From Actinoplanes sp. SE50/110 (lineage in GTDB: Bacteria > Actinomycetota > Actinomycetes > Mycobacteriales > Micromonosporaceae), in contig NZ_LT827010.1 in the NCBI RefSeq assembly GCF_900119315.1, positions 6,295,001 through 6,359,000 of the forward strand: a stretch of 64,000 nt of DNA. Reading direction: 5' to 3'. The first letter of the stretch is position 1; the number at the start of each line of letters is the position of its first letter. The notes beneath the pieces are model-generated. The model ran no database searches. It was given only the letters and a program-made list of their open reading frames with translations, and was not told where the DNA came from. The position numbers and the translations under genes are program-made. Shown one piece after another: positions 43,896-52,040 of the stretch.

Positions 43896-44356
43896 GCACT
43901 CTGCGCGCGATCACACTTCGAGCTCCCTGGTCTGAGGCTGTGGCGGTCGGGGCGAAGCTCGTCGAGAACCGGGCCGTCAATATCAAGTGGCGGGGCGAAA
44001 TCGCCATCCACGCCGGCATGCAGGCGGATCCGGCTGCCGACAGTGACTCCCGGATCATCGGCCTGCTGGGCGAGAACGCCAGCCACGCCGCGACCCGCGG
44101 CGCGATCGTTGCTGTCGCCCGGCTGGTCGGCTGCCATCAAGCCCGTCAGCCGGACGACCCGTCGCTGACCTGCTGCGGCCGGTGGGGCATGCGCCTGTAC
44201 CGCGGTAAACCGGCCTGGCACCTCGTTCTAGCCGACGTGCGCCGGCTGCCCAAGCCGGTGCCGTGCCGCGGCTATCTGCACATCGGCTGGTGGGCGAAGG
44301 ACGCCGTTGAGGCGGAGGTCCGCGCCCAGCTTGATTCTTCCCTCTCCGCTGCCTAA
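43892..44356 (+). CDS. ASCH-domain protein
   Basis: 154 residues: AITLRAPWSEAVAVGAKLVE with NR and IKWRGEIAIHAGM is the ASCH (PUA-like) RNA-binding signature, and GAIVAVARLVGCHQ is the matching later strand. ASCH proteins bind RNA or modified nucleosides. Coupled to the previous gene. Confidence 0.8.
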   Translation: MSTLRAITLRAPWSEAVAVGAKLVENRAVNIKWRGEIAIHAGMQADPAADSDSRIIGLLGENASHAATRGAIVAVARLVGCHQARQPDDPSLTCCGRWGMRLYRGKPAWHLVLADVRRLPKPVPCRGYLHIGWWAKDAVEAEVRAQLDSSLSAA

Positions 44357-44369
44357 GGAGGCGAACCGT

Positions 44370-44750
44370 ATGAATTCCTGGAATCACGCCGTATCGGCCG
44401 CCCGGAAGTGGGGCGGCGAACCCGATCACTACATCGCCGTCGAGGAGTTTCTGGACTCCTCTAAAGAGATCTTCGGCGACGTACGTCATCGCTCCATGTA
44501 CCACCACACCGCAGGCGTTTGGCTGTGCCAGCGCATCTTCGGCCGCACTATCACCGTGCCGAAAATCAACGGGCACGGCAGCGTCGACATCCCCGTCCGT
44601 CTGATCGCGGAACGGCACGTCATCGAAGATCTCGGCTGGCTTCCCTCCCCCGCCGACTACATCGCCGGCATGCCGATCAAGCCGTGGATGTCGGGATCAC
44701 AGCGCAAAGAACTTCCCCTCTCTCACCTACTGCAAGGAGAACCCGCATGA
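44370..44750 (+). CDS. DUF6915-like protein
   Basis: 126 residues after a clear AAGGAG site. It contains SWNHAVSAARKWGG, EFLDSSKEIFGDVRHRSMYH, and IPVRLIAERHVIEDLGWLPS, a conserved pattern in phages and their hosts with a His-rich core. Function unknown. It is coupled to the next gene. Confidence 0.65.
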   Translation: MNSWNHAVSAARKWGGEPDHYIAVEEFLDSSKEIFGDVRHRSMYHHTAGVWLCQRIFGRTITVPKINGHGSVDIPVRLIAERHVIEDLGWLPSPADYIAGMPIKPWMSGSQRKELPLSHLLQGEPA

Positions 44751-45250
44751 GCCGTCACGCTAACTTCCTCGGCATTCCGGTCGAGGGCGACATCACCCGC
44801 GGAGACAAGCGTGTCCCGCAGAAGCCGCTGTCCGAGCTGGAGCCACTGATGAGGGCCGTTCTTGACGATCCGCACATGAAGGCGTTCGGCTGGGAGCAGT
44901 ACACCCCGTACTTCAACGACGGGGAGCCGTGCGTCTTCTCCGTCGGGTCACCGTGGTTCCTGACGGTCAACGATCCAGACCCGGACGATATTGACGACAC
45001 GTACGAGTACGGAGTCGACTACGGGGACCACCCTTCCCTCGGCCGCCGTGAGTTTGACTGGCGCGACCGGGAACGTATTCCGGGCGCTTACACGGGGCCT
45101 GATGAAGCCCGTTACGACCGTGTCCGGGCACTGTCGGATGCCATTAGTTCGGGCGCGTTTGAGGATGTGCTCCTGGAGGCGTTCGGTGACCATGCGCAAG
45201 TGACTGTTCGGCCGTCCGGGATCACCGTCGACTCCTACTCCCACGACTGA
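44747..45250 (+). CDS. Unknown acidic early protein (167 residues)
   Basis: Contains NDPDPDDIDDTYEYGVDYGD and regularly spaced aromatic residues; no signal or membrane segment. Coupled to the previous gene. No family recognised. Confidence 0.6.
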   Translation: MSRHANFLGIPVEGDITRGDKRVPQKPLSELEPLMRAVLDDPHMKAFGWEQYTPYFNDGEPCVFSVGSPWFLTVNDPDPDDIDDTYEYGVDYGDHPSLGRREFDWRDRERIPGAYTGPDEARYDRVRALSDAISSGAFEDVLLEAFGDHAQVTVRPSGITVDSYSHD

Positions 45251-45259
45251 GGTGGCGTG

Positions 45260-45424
45260 ATGGATCTGATCGCCGATGACTACCTGCAGCATTTCGACCG
45301 TGACCCGTGGGCTGACGCCCGGGTGCTGATCGCCGGGCAGGGCGACGTACTGCGGGCACCGTCCGACACCGACCGACCCGCTTGGGATCGGTCCGACGAT
45401 GACGACTACTGGGATGCGTCGTGA
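45260..45424 (+). CDS. Small acidic early protein (54 residues)
   Basis: MDLIADDYLQHFDRDPWADA, ending in a cluster of Asp (DRSDDDDYWDAS). It overlaps the next GTG by 4 bases, which supports its reality. Confidence 0.55.
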   Translation: MDLIADDYLQHFDRDPWADARVLIAGQGDVLRAPSDTDRPAWDRSDDDDYWDAS

Positions 45425-45699
45425 TCGGCTGGTGGAAGCGGCGCAGGGAGCAACAGCGCCGGTATGACGAGCAGCGGGTGCTGCAGGCGATCCGGATGCT
45501 GCGGCCGTCGCAGGCTGGCGGCTATCCGATCGGCCGGCTGGCTCACATCAGTCAGCCCCGTGTGCATGCGGCGCTGGACCGGCTGCAGGCGGCGGGTGTT
45601 GTGGCGTCCGAGTGGGAGCCGGGCCCAGTCTCCGAGTTCCGGCCGCGGCGGCGCCTGTACAGGATCGCCGGATCGCGGCTGGTGGAGGTAGGCCGGTGA
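45421..45699 (+). CDS. Winged-helix PadR/MarR-like regulator (92 residues)
   Basis: A basic N-terminal helix (GWWKRRREQQRRYDEQRVLQ) precedes a winged helix: GGYPIGRLAHISQPRVHAAL and LYRIAGSRLVEVGR at the wing. GTG start. Probable DNA-binding regulator or replication accessory protein. Confidence 0.6.
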   Translation: MIGWWKRRREQQRRYDEQRVLQAIRMLRPSQAGGYPIGRLAHISQPRVHAALDRLQAAGVVASEWEPGPVSEFRPRRRLYRIAGSRLVEVGR

Positions 45700-46325
45700 C
45701 CGTTATGACCAAAACTGAGACCCGCACGTGGACTCTCCGGATCCCGGCGCCGGCAAAGATGCTATCGGCCAACGACCGTCCCCACCACCAGGCCGCCAGC
45801 CGGATCCGGAAGGCGTGGCGTGAGGCAACGTTCACGCTGGCGCGGCAGGCGAAGCTTCCGACCGGGCTGGAGCGGGTCCGGATTGATGTGTGCCTGCATC
45901 ACACGGTAGCTAGGAACCGCGACGACGCGAACTGGCATCCGTACGTACTCAAACCGATTGCGGATGGGCTCGGCCCGACGAAGACCTCTCGGCAGCGTAA
46001 CGGCGAGATCAGGGTGGATGTCGGGTACGGGCTGATCCCGGACGACAACCCGGCGCACCTGGATGGGCCATTTCCAGTGCTGGGCGAAAAGGTGTCGCGC
46101 AAGGAGTACCCGCTTGGCCTGGCCGTGGTCACGATCGTCGACCTGACCGGGCAGCCGACGGGCGGTTTCGAGACCGAGCGCCGGCTGATGTCGGCGACGA
46201 CGGCATGGACGTTCCGGTGCCCGGCTCGGCATCAGATCGTGGTGACGGTTCGCAGGCTAGAAGACTCCGGCCCGTATCGGAATTTGTTCATGGAGCAGCA
46301 TGCCGGCTGCGAGGCGCAGCCATGA
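45696..46325 (+). CDS. RusA-like Holliday junction resolvase
   Basis: 209 residues. The RusA fold is suggested by LRIPAPAKMLSANDRPHHQA, then VARNRDDANWHPYVLKPIAD and GLG, with conserved acidic residues. The C-terminal 70 residues extend beyond the usual 120-140 residue enzyme. Phage RusA resolves recombination intermediates. It lies among other recombination and replication genes. Confidence 0.7.
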   Translation: MTVMTKTETRTWTLRIPAPAKMLSANDRPHHQAASRIRKAWREATFTLARQAKLPTGLERVRIDVCLHHTVARNRDDANWHPYVLKPIADGLGPTKTSRQRNGEIRVDVGYGLIPDDNPAHLDGPFPVLGEKVSRKEYPLGLAVVTIVDLTGQPTGGFETERRLMSATTAWTFRCPARHQIVVTVRRLEDSGPYRNLFMEQHAGCEAQP

Positions 46326-46507
46326 CCGCCGCAGTGAAGCCCATTCGCCCGTCGGCTGGCCCGTGCAACTCCGGCACTGTGCTGGGTGAGGTGACGGCGC
46401 CGTGTGGCCGCCCGGACACGCGCCCGTATCCGGGCGGGCCGCGGCGTGAGGCGCACAAGCCTCAGCCGCAGCCTCGGTTCCGTGCGGTCAAGGCGGAGGC
46501 TGCCTAA
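46322..46507 (+). CDS. Small unknown early protein (61 residues)
   Basis: MTAAVKPIRPSAGPCNSGTV with a CGRPDTRPYPGGPRREAH tail: Pro/Arg-rich, two Cys. Coupled by overlaps to neighbours. Confidence 0.5.
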   Translation: MTAAVKPIRPSAGPCNSGTVLGEVTAPCGRPDTRPYPGGPRREAHKPQPQPRFRAVKAEAA

Positions 46508-46745
46508 TGCTGCTGTCCGACCGTGACCTGCGAGCTGAAATCCGGGCTGGTGAGCTCGGCTTGGAGCCGTTCGAGTCGTCCCTGGTGCAGCCTTCCAGCA
46601 TCGACGTACGCCGCGGCTGTCGTCCCCGGCTGAGGTTCCGTACGGGACGGCGTCGTTGGGCTCGCGTTACATGGGGCAGCGCGGGCCGACAGCGTCCCGA
46701 TCGTGGCAGAACTTCCGAACCTGGCCTACCGGTGGTGGCCAGTGA
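46507..46745 (+). pseudogene. dcd: dCTP deaminase gene with internal deletion
   Basis: The first 36 codons match the Dcd N-terminus (MLLSDRDLRAEIRAGELGLE, then LVQPSSIDVR). Directly afterwards, in another frame, comes the Dcd C-terminus (EVPYGTASLGSRYMGQRGPT, then ASRSWQNF) with a TGA at 46743. The middle, roughly 110 residues including the active site, is missing and the frame is shifted. The gene cannot make a working enzyme for dUTP supply. Confidence 0.8.
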
Positions 46746-46972
46746 CTTCCGTTGACCCGATCATCGCCCAGCTACGCGACCGCCGGAACCAGCGCGGTCT
46801 CAAGCCATACGTTCTGGCTGGGTTGGCTGGGCTGTCGCAGCAGTACGTCTACCGCACAGAGGCCGGGCTGCACAGCCCCCGCCTTGACACCCTCCGCGCT
46901 TGGGCTGACGCCCTGGGCTACGACCTTGCCCTCGTCTGTCGTGAGCGCACCGACGAAAGGATGCCAGCCTGA
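46742..46972 (+). CDS. XRE-type helix-turn-helix protein (76 residues)
   Basis: Start GTG at 46742. HTH visible in KPYVLAGLAGLSQQYVYRTE and LDTLRAWADALGYDLALVCR. It overlaps the broken dcd at its 5' end and the ssb gene at its 3' end by one base. Confidence 0.7.
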   Translation: MTSVDPIIAQLRDRRNQRGLKPYVLAGLAGLSQQYVYRTEAGLHSPRLDTLRAWADALGYDLALVCRERTDERMPA

Positions 46973-47466
46973 TGGCCGGAGAAACAGTGATCACCGTTGT
47001 TGGCAACATCGTCGCGGATCCGGAGCTGAGGTACACGCAGTCCGGTGCCGCGGTCTGCTCGTTCCGCATTGCTTCTACCCCACGCGTTTTTGACAAGCAG
47101 ACGCAGGACTACCGCGACGGTGAGCCACTGTACCTGTCCTGCAGCGTGTGGCGGGAGCCCGCCGAGCATGTCGCCGAGTCGCTGCAGCGCGGCGCCCGGG
47201 TAATCGTGCAGGGCCGGCTGAAGCAGCGGTCATATGAGAAGGACGGCGAGAAGCGCACCGTCGTCGAGCTGGACGTGGACGAGATCGGGCCATCGCTGAG
47301 GTACGCGACGGTGAAGGTGCAGAAGGCGCAGCGGTCCGGTGGTGACGGCGGACTACGGCCGCAGCAAGCGCCTCGCGGTGGCGGTGATCCGTGGGCAACG
47401 CAGGGCGCTCGATCGGCAGCAAGCTCAGGCGGTCAGCGTTCGTTCGACGACGAGCCACCTTTTTGA
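46972..47466 (+). CDS. ssb: Single-stranded DNA-binding protein
   Basis: 164 residues. An OB-fold with VITVVGNIVADPELRYTQSG and YLSCSVWREPAEHVAESLQR with GARVIVQGRL. Then comes a Gly/Gln-rich linker and the acidic tip DDEPPF that recruits partner proteins. An element-encoded SSB for its own replication. The ATG overlaps the previous stop. Confidence 0.93.
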   Translation: MAGETVITVVGNIVADPELRYTQSGAAVCSFRIASTPRVFDKQTQDYRDGEPLYLSCSVWREPAEHVAESLQRGARVIVQGRLKQRSYEKDGEKRTVVELDVDEIGPSLRYATVKVQKAQRSGGDGGLRPQQAPRGGGDPWATQGARSAASSGGQRSFDDEPPF

Positions 47467-47468
47467 TC

Positions 47469-47663
47469 ATGACTAGAGCGTCAGAGCTGGTGCAGGCACT
47501 CGCCGAAGCGATGCATGAGGTGCAGTGCCTGCCCGGCACCAAGGGCTACCACAAGTACTCCGCAAATCATCGCGAGCCGGAGCAGCGGCGGGCCGCCCTG
47601 AACCTCAACCCGCTTGCTGCGGCCGGTCACATCCTGTCCCCCGTGCCTGTGGAGGCGTCATGA
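47469..47663 (+). CDS. Small unknown early protein (64 residues)
   Basis: Starts 3 bases after ssb: MTRASELVQALAEAMHEVQC and LNLNPLAAAGHILSPVPVE. No family recognised; coupled downstream. Confidence 0.55.
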   Translation: MTRASELVQALAEAMHEVQCLPGTKGYHKYSANHREPEQRRAALNLNPLAAAGHILSPVPVEAS

Positions 47664-47842
47664 CTATGCCCGATACCCGATCAATGACGGGCCGGCTCTT
47701 CGATGCGCTGGCCGAGAATCAGCGGCTGCGAGCATTTGTGGAGCAGGTAGCCCTGCTGGATGACCCGGAAGCTGAGCCGTTCGGCAAGCGCATTGTGAGT
47801 GCCGTCAGCTTGGCGGCTGCCGCTCGTAAGGTGCTGCGGTGA
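47660..47842 (+). CDS. Small unknown early protein (60 residues)
   Basis: Helical, MTGRLFDALAENQRLRAFVE, with an acidic turn DDPEAEPFGKR. Coupled by overlaps to both neighbours. Confidence 0.55.
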   Translation: MTMPDTRSMTGRLFDALAENQRLRAFVEQVALLDDPEAEPFGKRIVSAVSLAAAARKVLR

Positions 47843-48081
47843 GCGCCAAGGTGGTGCCTCTGTTGTCTGGCACGCAGCAGCGGATCCTCACGTTCATCCA
47901 GTCCTACGCTGCAGAGAAACAGTTCCCGCCCACCATGAAGGAGATCGGGGCCGGTGTGCACCTGTCCCCGTCTGCGGTCGCCCACCAGCTGATCCGGTTG
48001 CAGGGCGCCGGGTGGATTAGCCGGGTGCCTAATACGCCGCGGGCGATCCGGGTGCTGGACCCGGAGACGGGCGGCGACTGA
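47839..48081 (+). CDS. LexA N-domain-like winged-helix protein (80 residues)
   Basis: The sequence LSGTQQRILTFIQSYAAEKQ, FPPTMKEIGAGVHLSPSAVA and a C-terminal wing match the LexA DNA-binding domain, but no catalytic protease domain follows. It could modulate SOS-type promoters or act as a local repressor. GTG start coupled to the previous gene. Confidence 0.75.
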   Translation: MSAKVVPLLSGTQQRILTFIQSYAAEKQFPPTMKEIGAGVHLSPSAVAHQLIRLQGAGWISRVPNTPRAIRVLDPETGGD

Positions 48082-48437
48082 TGGTCCGGCTGGCTGACGG
48101 CTTCGAGTGGGCAACGACGGGCGAGCACCGGGACGAGTGGTGTGTGCGCCGCACTGGGTTGCCGCAGATGTTGTGCGGGCGGTCGTTCAACGGCACGGGT
48201 CGGCGTGGAGGTTGGGCGCCCGCGCAGCAGCCGGCCGCAACCCCGGAAGGCGCCCACCCGTTGTGCGTCGTTCTGGCCGAGGCGCAGCACGGCCTGTGCC
48301 CGGTGTGCGGTTGGGACATTGCGACCGAGGACGGGTTGATCGTCGGGCACGGCCGGTGGCAGGTCACGCGGGACGGGGTGGAGAGCAGCGACGAGCCGTG
48401 TGCGGGTGCCGGTCAGGTGCCGGAGGTCGGCGGGTGA
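48081..48437 (+). CDS. Unknown early protein with a CxxC pair (118 residues)
   Basis: Contains HGLCPVCGWDIATEDGLIVG with H downstream, a likely zinc or HNH-like turn, but the full HNH pattern is not clear. Its last codons overlap the opposing gene on the minus strand by 25 bases. Confidence 0.5.
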   Translation: MVRLADGFEWATTGEHRDEWCVRRTGLPQMLCGRSFNGTGRRGGWAPAQQPAATPEGAHPLCVVLAEAQHGLCPVCGWDIATEDGLIVGHGRWQVTRDGVESSDEPCAGAGQVPEVGG

Positions 48438-48667
48438 CCCTTCTCGCCCAGCGCCTCCCGGGCGCGCTCAAACCATTCGGGCGAAACCAAGTACGACTGC
48501 GTCTCGCCGCTGACGGTTACTGGCGTGGGTTCGGGGCCCACCTCGTACGGCACCAGTACGGCCCGCGCGATGTTCCTCGACCCATGCCTGATGATGGTCG
48601 ACTCGCCACGCATAAAGGCCGCTTCCACCCTGCTGCCGAGTTGGACTCTGAGTTCACTCAAACTCAT
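48413..48667 (-). CDS. Phd/YefM-like antitoxin-type protein
   Basis: 84 residues beginning MSLSELRVQLGSRVEAAFMR with GESTIIRHGSRNIARAVLVP, the Phd/YefM pattern (short helix, strand, 'R.GR..A.LVP'). It is the last of three minus-strand genes inserted among plus-strand genes and overlaps the GIY-YIG gene by 4 bases. The antitoxin role is inferred. Confidence 0.6.
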   Translation of the reverse strand: MSLSELRVQLGSRVEAAFMRGESTIIRHGSRNIARAVLVPYEVGPEPTPVTVSGETQSYLVSPEWFERAREALGEKGHPPTSGT

Positions 48668-48996
48668 CCCCGGTACGCAGGCTGCCGGTTAGTGATCCGC
48701 GGGCCTGGCCGGTGCGCGATGTTGAAGACCGGGCGTTTAACAATGATCGCCGCAATCTCTTCGGCCTCAGCGTGGCCTTTGGTCTCCCGCCAGTAGACCA
48801 GCGTCCGCGTCAGGTCAGCCTGGCCCCACCATGCCGAGTTGGCTCGGTGGGATTCAAAGCGAACCGACGGGCTTCCCGTGATGCCGACGTAGAGCAGCAC
48901 ACCCGCGTCGTTGTAAAAGCGGTAAATGCAGCAGGGGTCAAGCCAGCCCGTAGGGCGCGGCGGCACGACGGGCAGACGCAGCGTTGTCAGGGTCAC
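48664..48996 (-). CDS. GIY-YIG nuclease-domain protein (110 residues)
   Basis: CCIYRFYNDAGVLLYVGITG is the GIY-YIG core, followed by R-FESHRANSAWW and the metal-binding Glu and Asn (AEEIAAIIVKRPVFNIAHRP). It is coupled to the Phd-like gene downstream and lies 3 bases from the HTH gene upstream. It could be a toxin-like nuclease or a homing-type enzyme. Confidence 0.75.
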   Translation of the reverse strand: MTLTTLRLPVVPPRPTGWLDPCCIYRFYNDAGVLLYVGITGSPSVRFESHRANSAWWGQADLTRTLVYWRETKGHAEAEEIAAIIVKRPVFNIAHRPGPRITNRQPAYRG

Positions 48997-48999
48997 GCT

Positions 49000-49299
49000 C
49001 TACCGCGCAAGCTTCAGTTCGGTGGTCTTGCCGTCTCGCCAGTCTTCGTACGCCCGGCAGATGCGGCGGACGTGCTCGCGGGTGTAGCCCATCTGCTTTA
49101 CCACGTCAGACTGGCGGACGCGACCGGTGGTGACGGCTTCACCGATGGCCTTGAACAGCTCATCCCGGCGGGTGTCGAGCGCCTTCTCGGCGCGGCGGTA
49201 AGCGGCGAGTACGTCGGCAAGCTGTTTGTCCGTCACAGACAAATACTGGCAGACACGAAGGTGGCCAACACCGGGTGGCACTGAAAGCTGACTTGTCAT
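49000..49299 (-). CDS. Helix-turn-helix protein of the reversed module
   Basis: 99 residues from the ATG at 49299. The helix pair TGRVRQSDVVKQMGYTREHV with RRICRAYEDW is a likely HTH. It is the first gene of the reversed three-gene module, and its start lies inside an inverted repeat. Confidence 0.6.
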   Translation of the reverse strand: MTSQLSVPPGVGHLRVCQYLSVTDKQLADVLAAYRRAEKALDTRRDELFKAIGEAVTTGRVRQSDVVKQMGYTREHVRRICRAYEDWRDGKTTELKLAR

Positions 49300-49331
49300 G
49301 CCACCAACTGTAGGCCACACTGAGGTGGCAT
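49298..49331. promoter_or_regulatory. Inverted repeat at the divergent promoter region
   Basis: ATGCCACC (49298-49305) and GGTGGCAT (49324-49331), 18 bases apart. A similar GGTGGCA occurs at 49274-49280. It covers the start of the reversed HTH gene and precedes the plus-strand gene at 49358, so it may be the site of autoregulation. Confidence 0.5.
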
Positions 49332-49357
49332 CCAATACCGCAGACGGAGGAGCATTC

Positions 49358-49645
49358 ATGACCAACGACCACCTTCGCGGCCCATGGCAGGCCGTTCTCA
49401 GCTATCGCGGGGAGCCCCTGCCTGACATCGCAGCTCTCAACGGCGAAGACGGTGCCGACTTCAGCATTTGCCGGGGCACTGCCATCCCTGTCGATCTCGG
49501 TGGCGGTCTCCTCGACTGGCCGCGCAGCTTCTCCGGCGACGACGTCATCGAATTATGGGAAGACGTCGAGTACGACGAGGCCAAGATCCGCTGGGTGCAG
49601 GTTCAGGCCATGGTTGCCGGCCTCAACGCGGCAGGTACGGCGTGA
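49358..49645 (+). CDS. Unknown early protein (95 residues)
   Basis: Strong GGAGGAG site before the ATG at 49358. Sequence WQAVLSYRGEPLPDIAALNG, then DDVIELWEDVEYDEAKIRWV. No family recognised. First gene of a run of small coupled genes. Confidence 0.6.
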   Translation: MTNDHLRGPWQAVLSYRGEPLPDIAALNGEDGADFSICRGTAIPVDLGGGLLDWPRSFSGDDVIELWEDVEYDEAKIRWVQVQAMVAGLNAAGTA

Positions 49646-49905
49646 CCGCTCAGACCGATCACGATGACCTGGTCGCTCAGATCGTCACCGCATCGTTCAG
49701 CCTGACCCGCGACACCGCCACCCGCCTGATCGACTCGCTTACCGAGCAGTTGGCCGACTCGCAGGCCGAGGTTGATGCGATCCGCCACCGGGTGCAGGCC
49801 CTGCTCGATAGCGACTACACGCCAAACGCAGATGCAATCCTGCGGGCGTTGTGGCCTGACGCCAGCACACGAGATGCGTTCCGCCGCGACAAGGAGGCCC
49901 AGTGA
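49642..49905 (+). CDS. Small helical early protein (87 residues)
   Basis: GTG start. Helices IDSLTEQLADSQAEVDAIRH and ADAILRALWPDASTRDAFRR. Coupled to both neighbours by 4-base overlaps. Confidence 0.55.
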   Translation: MTAQTDHDDLVAQIVTASFSLTRDTATRLIDSLTEQLADSQAEVDAIRHRVQALLDSDYTPNADAILRALWPDASTRDAFRRDKEAQ

Positions 49906-50228
49906 CCCTCACCCGTTTCCACACCACCGAGCCGTTCGACGGCGGCGAAGGCGGCTTCTTCCACTGGTGGGTTTCTAACGGCCCTCACATGCTCGCCTTG
50001 ACCGTTATTGAGTCCAGCACCAAGGCCCGCTTCAACGAGATCTACATGCACCAGCCGTCCAACGACGGTGGCTGCCGGTTCCACGACGGCTGCGAGCCGT
50101 CCGCCCTGTCGAACCCGGTCATCCGCGACACCCTGGACCGGATCGTCGCGGCCGGCACCACCGACGACGCCGTGTATGCCGAGTTGGAGCGGCTACACGG
50201 CGAGATCTTCGCAGAGGTGGCCCGATGA
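49902..50228 (+). CDS. Unknown early protein (108 residues)
   Basis: GTG start; GGEGGFFHWWVSNGPHMLAL and later RIVAAGTTDDAVYAELERLH. Alpha/beta in pattern; no family recognised. Confidence 0.55.
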   Translation: MTLTRFHTTEPFDGGEGGFFHWWVSNGPHMLALTVIESSTKARFNEIYMHQPSNDGGCRFHDGCEPSALSNPVIRDTLDRIVAAGTTDDAVYAELERLHGEIFAEVAR

Positions 50229-50470
50229 GCATCTCTGTTCGCTACCACGTCGACCCCCACGAGCCGCTGGCCATCTACCGCGGTAACGAGTGGATCGGCT
50301 CCATGTTCTCCCCGATCGACGCCGCAGCCGCGGTGATCCACCTCAACCGCGGCCTGCGCGAGTGCCTGTGCGAGATGGACGGGCCCGCCTCACGCAACGA
50401 GGACTGCGACGGCCAGTGCTGCGGCGTGGGCATGTGCTCTTGCTCGGCCACTGCGGAGGTTGACCGATGA
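50225..50470 (+). CDS. Small Cys-rich early protein (81 residues)
   Basis: Ends in a Cys-rich segment (DCDGQCCGVGMCSCSATAEV) that could bind metal; the start MSISVRYHVDPHEPLAIYRG is strand-like. Coupled. Confidence 0.55.
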   Translation: MSISVRYHVDPHEPLAIYRGNEWIGSMFSPIDAAAAVIHLNRGLRECLCEMDGPASRNEDCDGQCCGVGMCSCSATAEVDR

Positions 50471-50676
50471 CCGACTTGGACCTCGATGCAGTCCGTGACC
50501 GCGTCGACAAGGCCCACCGCTGGGCTGACTGGCAGTCGCTGGCCGTGCCCGCAGCGGTACGCCTCCACTTCACCGACGACGTGCCCGCCCTGATCAGCTA
50601 CATCCAGCATCTCACCACTGAGCTTGCTGCCACGCGGCAGATGCTCGACGTCCTCACCCGGGAGGAAACCCGATGA
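50467..50676 (+). CDS. Small early protein (69 residues)
   Basis: MTDLDLDAVRDRVDKAHRWA and VPALISYIQHLTTELAATRQ: all helical, phage-type. Coupled. Confidence 0.55.
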   Translation: MTDLDLDAVRDRVDKAHRWADWQSLAVPAAVRLHFTDDVPALISYIQHLTTELAATRQMLDVLTREETR

Positions 50677-51158
50677 CCACGAAGATCCCGTCCTTTCCGG
50701 CCTGCACCGTCGTCACCTCGAACGGGCCCGTGACTGTGCCCTGCGAGCCGATCAGTGACGACCTTGCCATCACCCCCGTTTTCGGCATGACCGAAGACTT
50801 CCGCGCGGTCCTCGGCGGAGACTTCCTCATCACCCACCGGGCAACCGGACTGCACGTTTCTGACGGGCCGGGCTGCATCGAGTGCTGCCGGTCGGCCGGG
50901 AAGGCTCTGGTGGCGACTGGGGTCGACTGGTCGGCGATCACCGCTGGAGGTGGGGCCGAGTTCATGCGAGCACTGCCGGACGAGACCCGGCGGGCGGTAG
51001 CCGAGGCGCGCACCGTGAGCTGGTCCTGCGACATCGAGTACTGCAATCCGTGGCCCGAAGGCGCTACTGCCGAGCGCGCCCAGTCAAAGACGAACCACCT
51101 GAGGCAGATCGTCGAGCAGAACGCGCGAATTGTGGCAGCTCAGGAGGCCGGGCGATGA
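50673..51158 (+). CDS. Unknown early protein (161 residues)
   Basis: Cys pair CIECCRSAGKALVATGVDW in the middle, and strands in the N-terminal half (VVTSNGPVTVPCEPISDDLA). No family recognised. Confidence 0.55.
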   Translation: MTTKIPSFPACTVVTSNGPVTVPCEPISDDLAITPVFGMTEDFRAVLGGDFLITHRATGLHVSDGPGCIECCRSAGKALVATGVDWSAITAGGGAEFMRALPDETRRAVAEARTVSWSCDIEYCNPWPEGATAERAQSKTNHLRQIVEQNARIVAAQEAGR

Positions 51159-51571
51159 CCCCGATCGACCGCCTGAACCGTGCCAACGAGCTCGCCGCGA
51201 CGCCCGGCGAGCACGGCACCCGCGAGGAGTGGATCCGGCACTACGCCGCGCAGGCCATGGCCGCGTTTGCCGGCTTCTACGACGTGACCCACGAGCCGAG
51301 GACCGGGAACGACCGCCCAGAGATCGGCTACCTGGCGCTCATCGGCCAAACCTCGGTCGCCGCGGTTCTCGGCCTCGACGCGTCCCCTCGTGACCTGCCG
51401 TCCTTGCTGTGGCATTACGACCCGGACGGCGACGCCCTCAACGGCGAAAGGATCGAAGAATACATCGTCTCCGTTCTCGACCGGGCAGGCATTAACCCGG
51501 CCGACCTCAACGAGCGATACGAGACCAGCCACTTCCGCAGCCCCAGCCGTGCGGCGGAGGTAGCCCGGTGA
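51155..51571 (+). CDS. Unknown early protein (138 residues)
   Basis: MTPIDRLNRANELAATPGEH with TREEWIRHYAAQAMAAFAGF: a helical protein with Trp residues. It is coupled at both ends. Confidence 0.55.
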   Translation: MTPIDRLNRANELAATPGEHGTREEWIRHYAAQAMAAFAGFYDVTHEPRTGNDRPEIGYLALIGQTSVAAVLGLDASPRDLPSLLWHYDPDGDALNGERIEEYIVSVLDRAGINPADLNERYETSHFRSPSRAAEVAR

Positions 51572-51810
51572 GCTACGACTCTCGTGCATACGACAATGAG
51601 CACGGCGACCCGGTGGTCGTCCTGGTCGCCGAAGGCACCCACGACGTATCCCGGCTGATCAACCTGCTGACCGTCGGCAACTGCGAACAGATCAGCCTCG
51701 GTCGGAAGGTCCTGCAGCAGGTACGCCGACACAATGGCGGCCGGGCTGCTCTGCAACTGCTGGCCGCGCACGGCGGCCCGGACTTTCTCCACGACGATGA
51801 GGTGGCCTGA
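51568..51810 (+). CDS. Small early protein (80 residues)
   Basis: GTG start; GDPVVVLVAEGTHDVSRLIN then KVLQQVRRHNGGRAALQLLA. Alpha/beta pattern; unassigned. Confidence 0.55.
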   Translation: MSYDSRAYDNEHGDPVVVLVAEGTHDVSRLINLLTVGNCEQISLGRKVLQQVRRHNGGRAALQLLAAHGGPDFLHDDEVA

Positions 51811-52040
51811 TGCTGACCGCTCAGACCCTGCACGAAACCCTCGTGCGCGCCACCCTGGACCAGGCTGCTGCCGGCGGCTGCAACAAGTGCGTGCCCAACG
51901 TGTGCAGCGACCACTTCACCCCCGGGATCGAGGAAGCCGGCTGGAGCGCGGTCGCTGAGCGCATGGACCGGTGGGCCGCGAGCGGCTACAGCGGCGACTG
52001 GCAGGACGCGGAATACGACGATCCGGAGGCGGCATCATGA
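51810..52040 (+). CDS. Small early protein (76 residues)
   Basis: Contains GGCNKCVPNVCSDHFTPGIE (Cys pair plus Cys/His) and an acidic end. It overlaps the previous stop by one base. Unassigned. Confidence 0.55.
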   Translation: MLTAQTLHETLVRATLDQAAAGGCNKCVPNVCSDHFTPGIEEAGWSAVAERMDRWAASGYSGDWQDAEYDDPEAAS

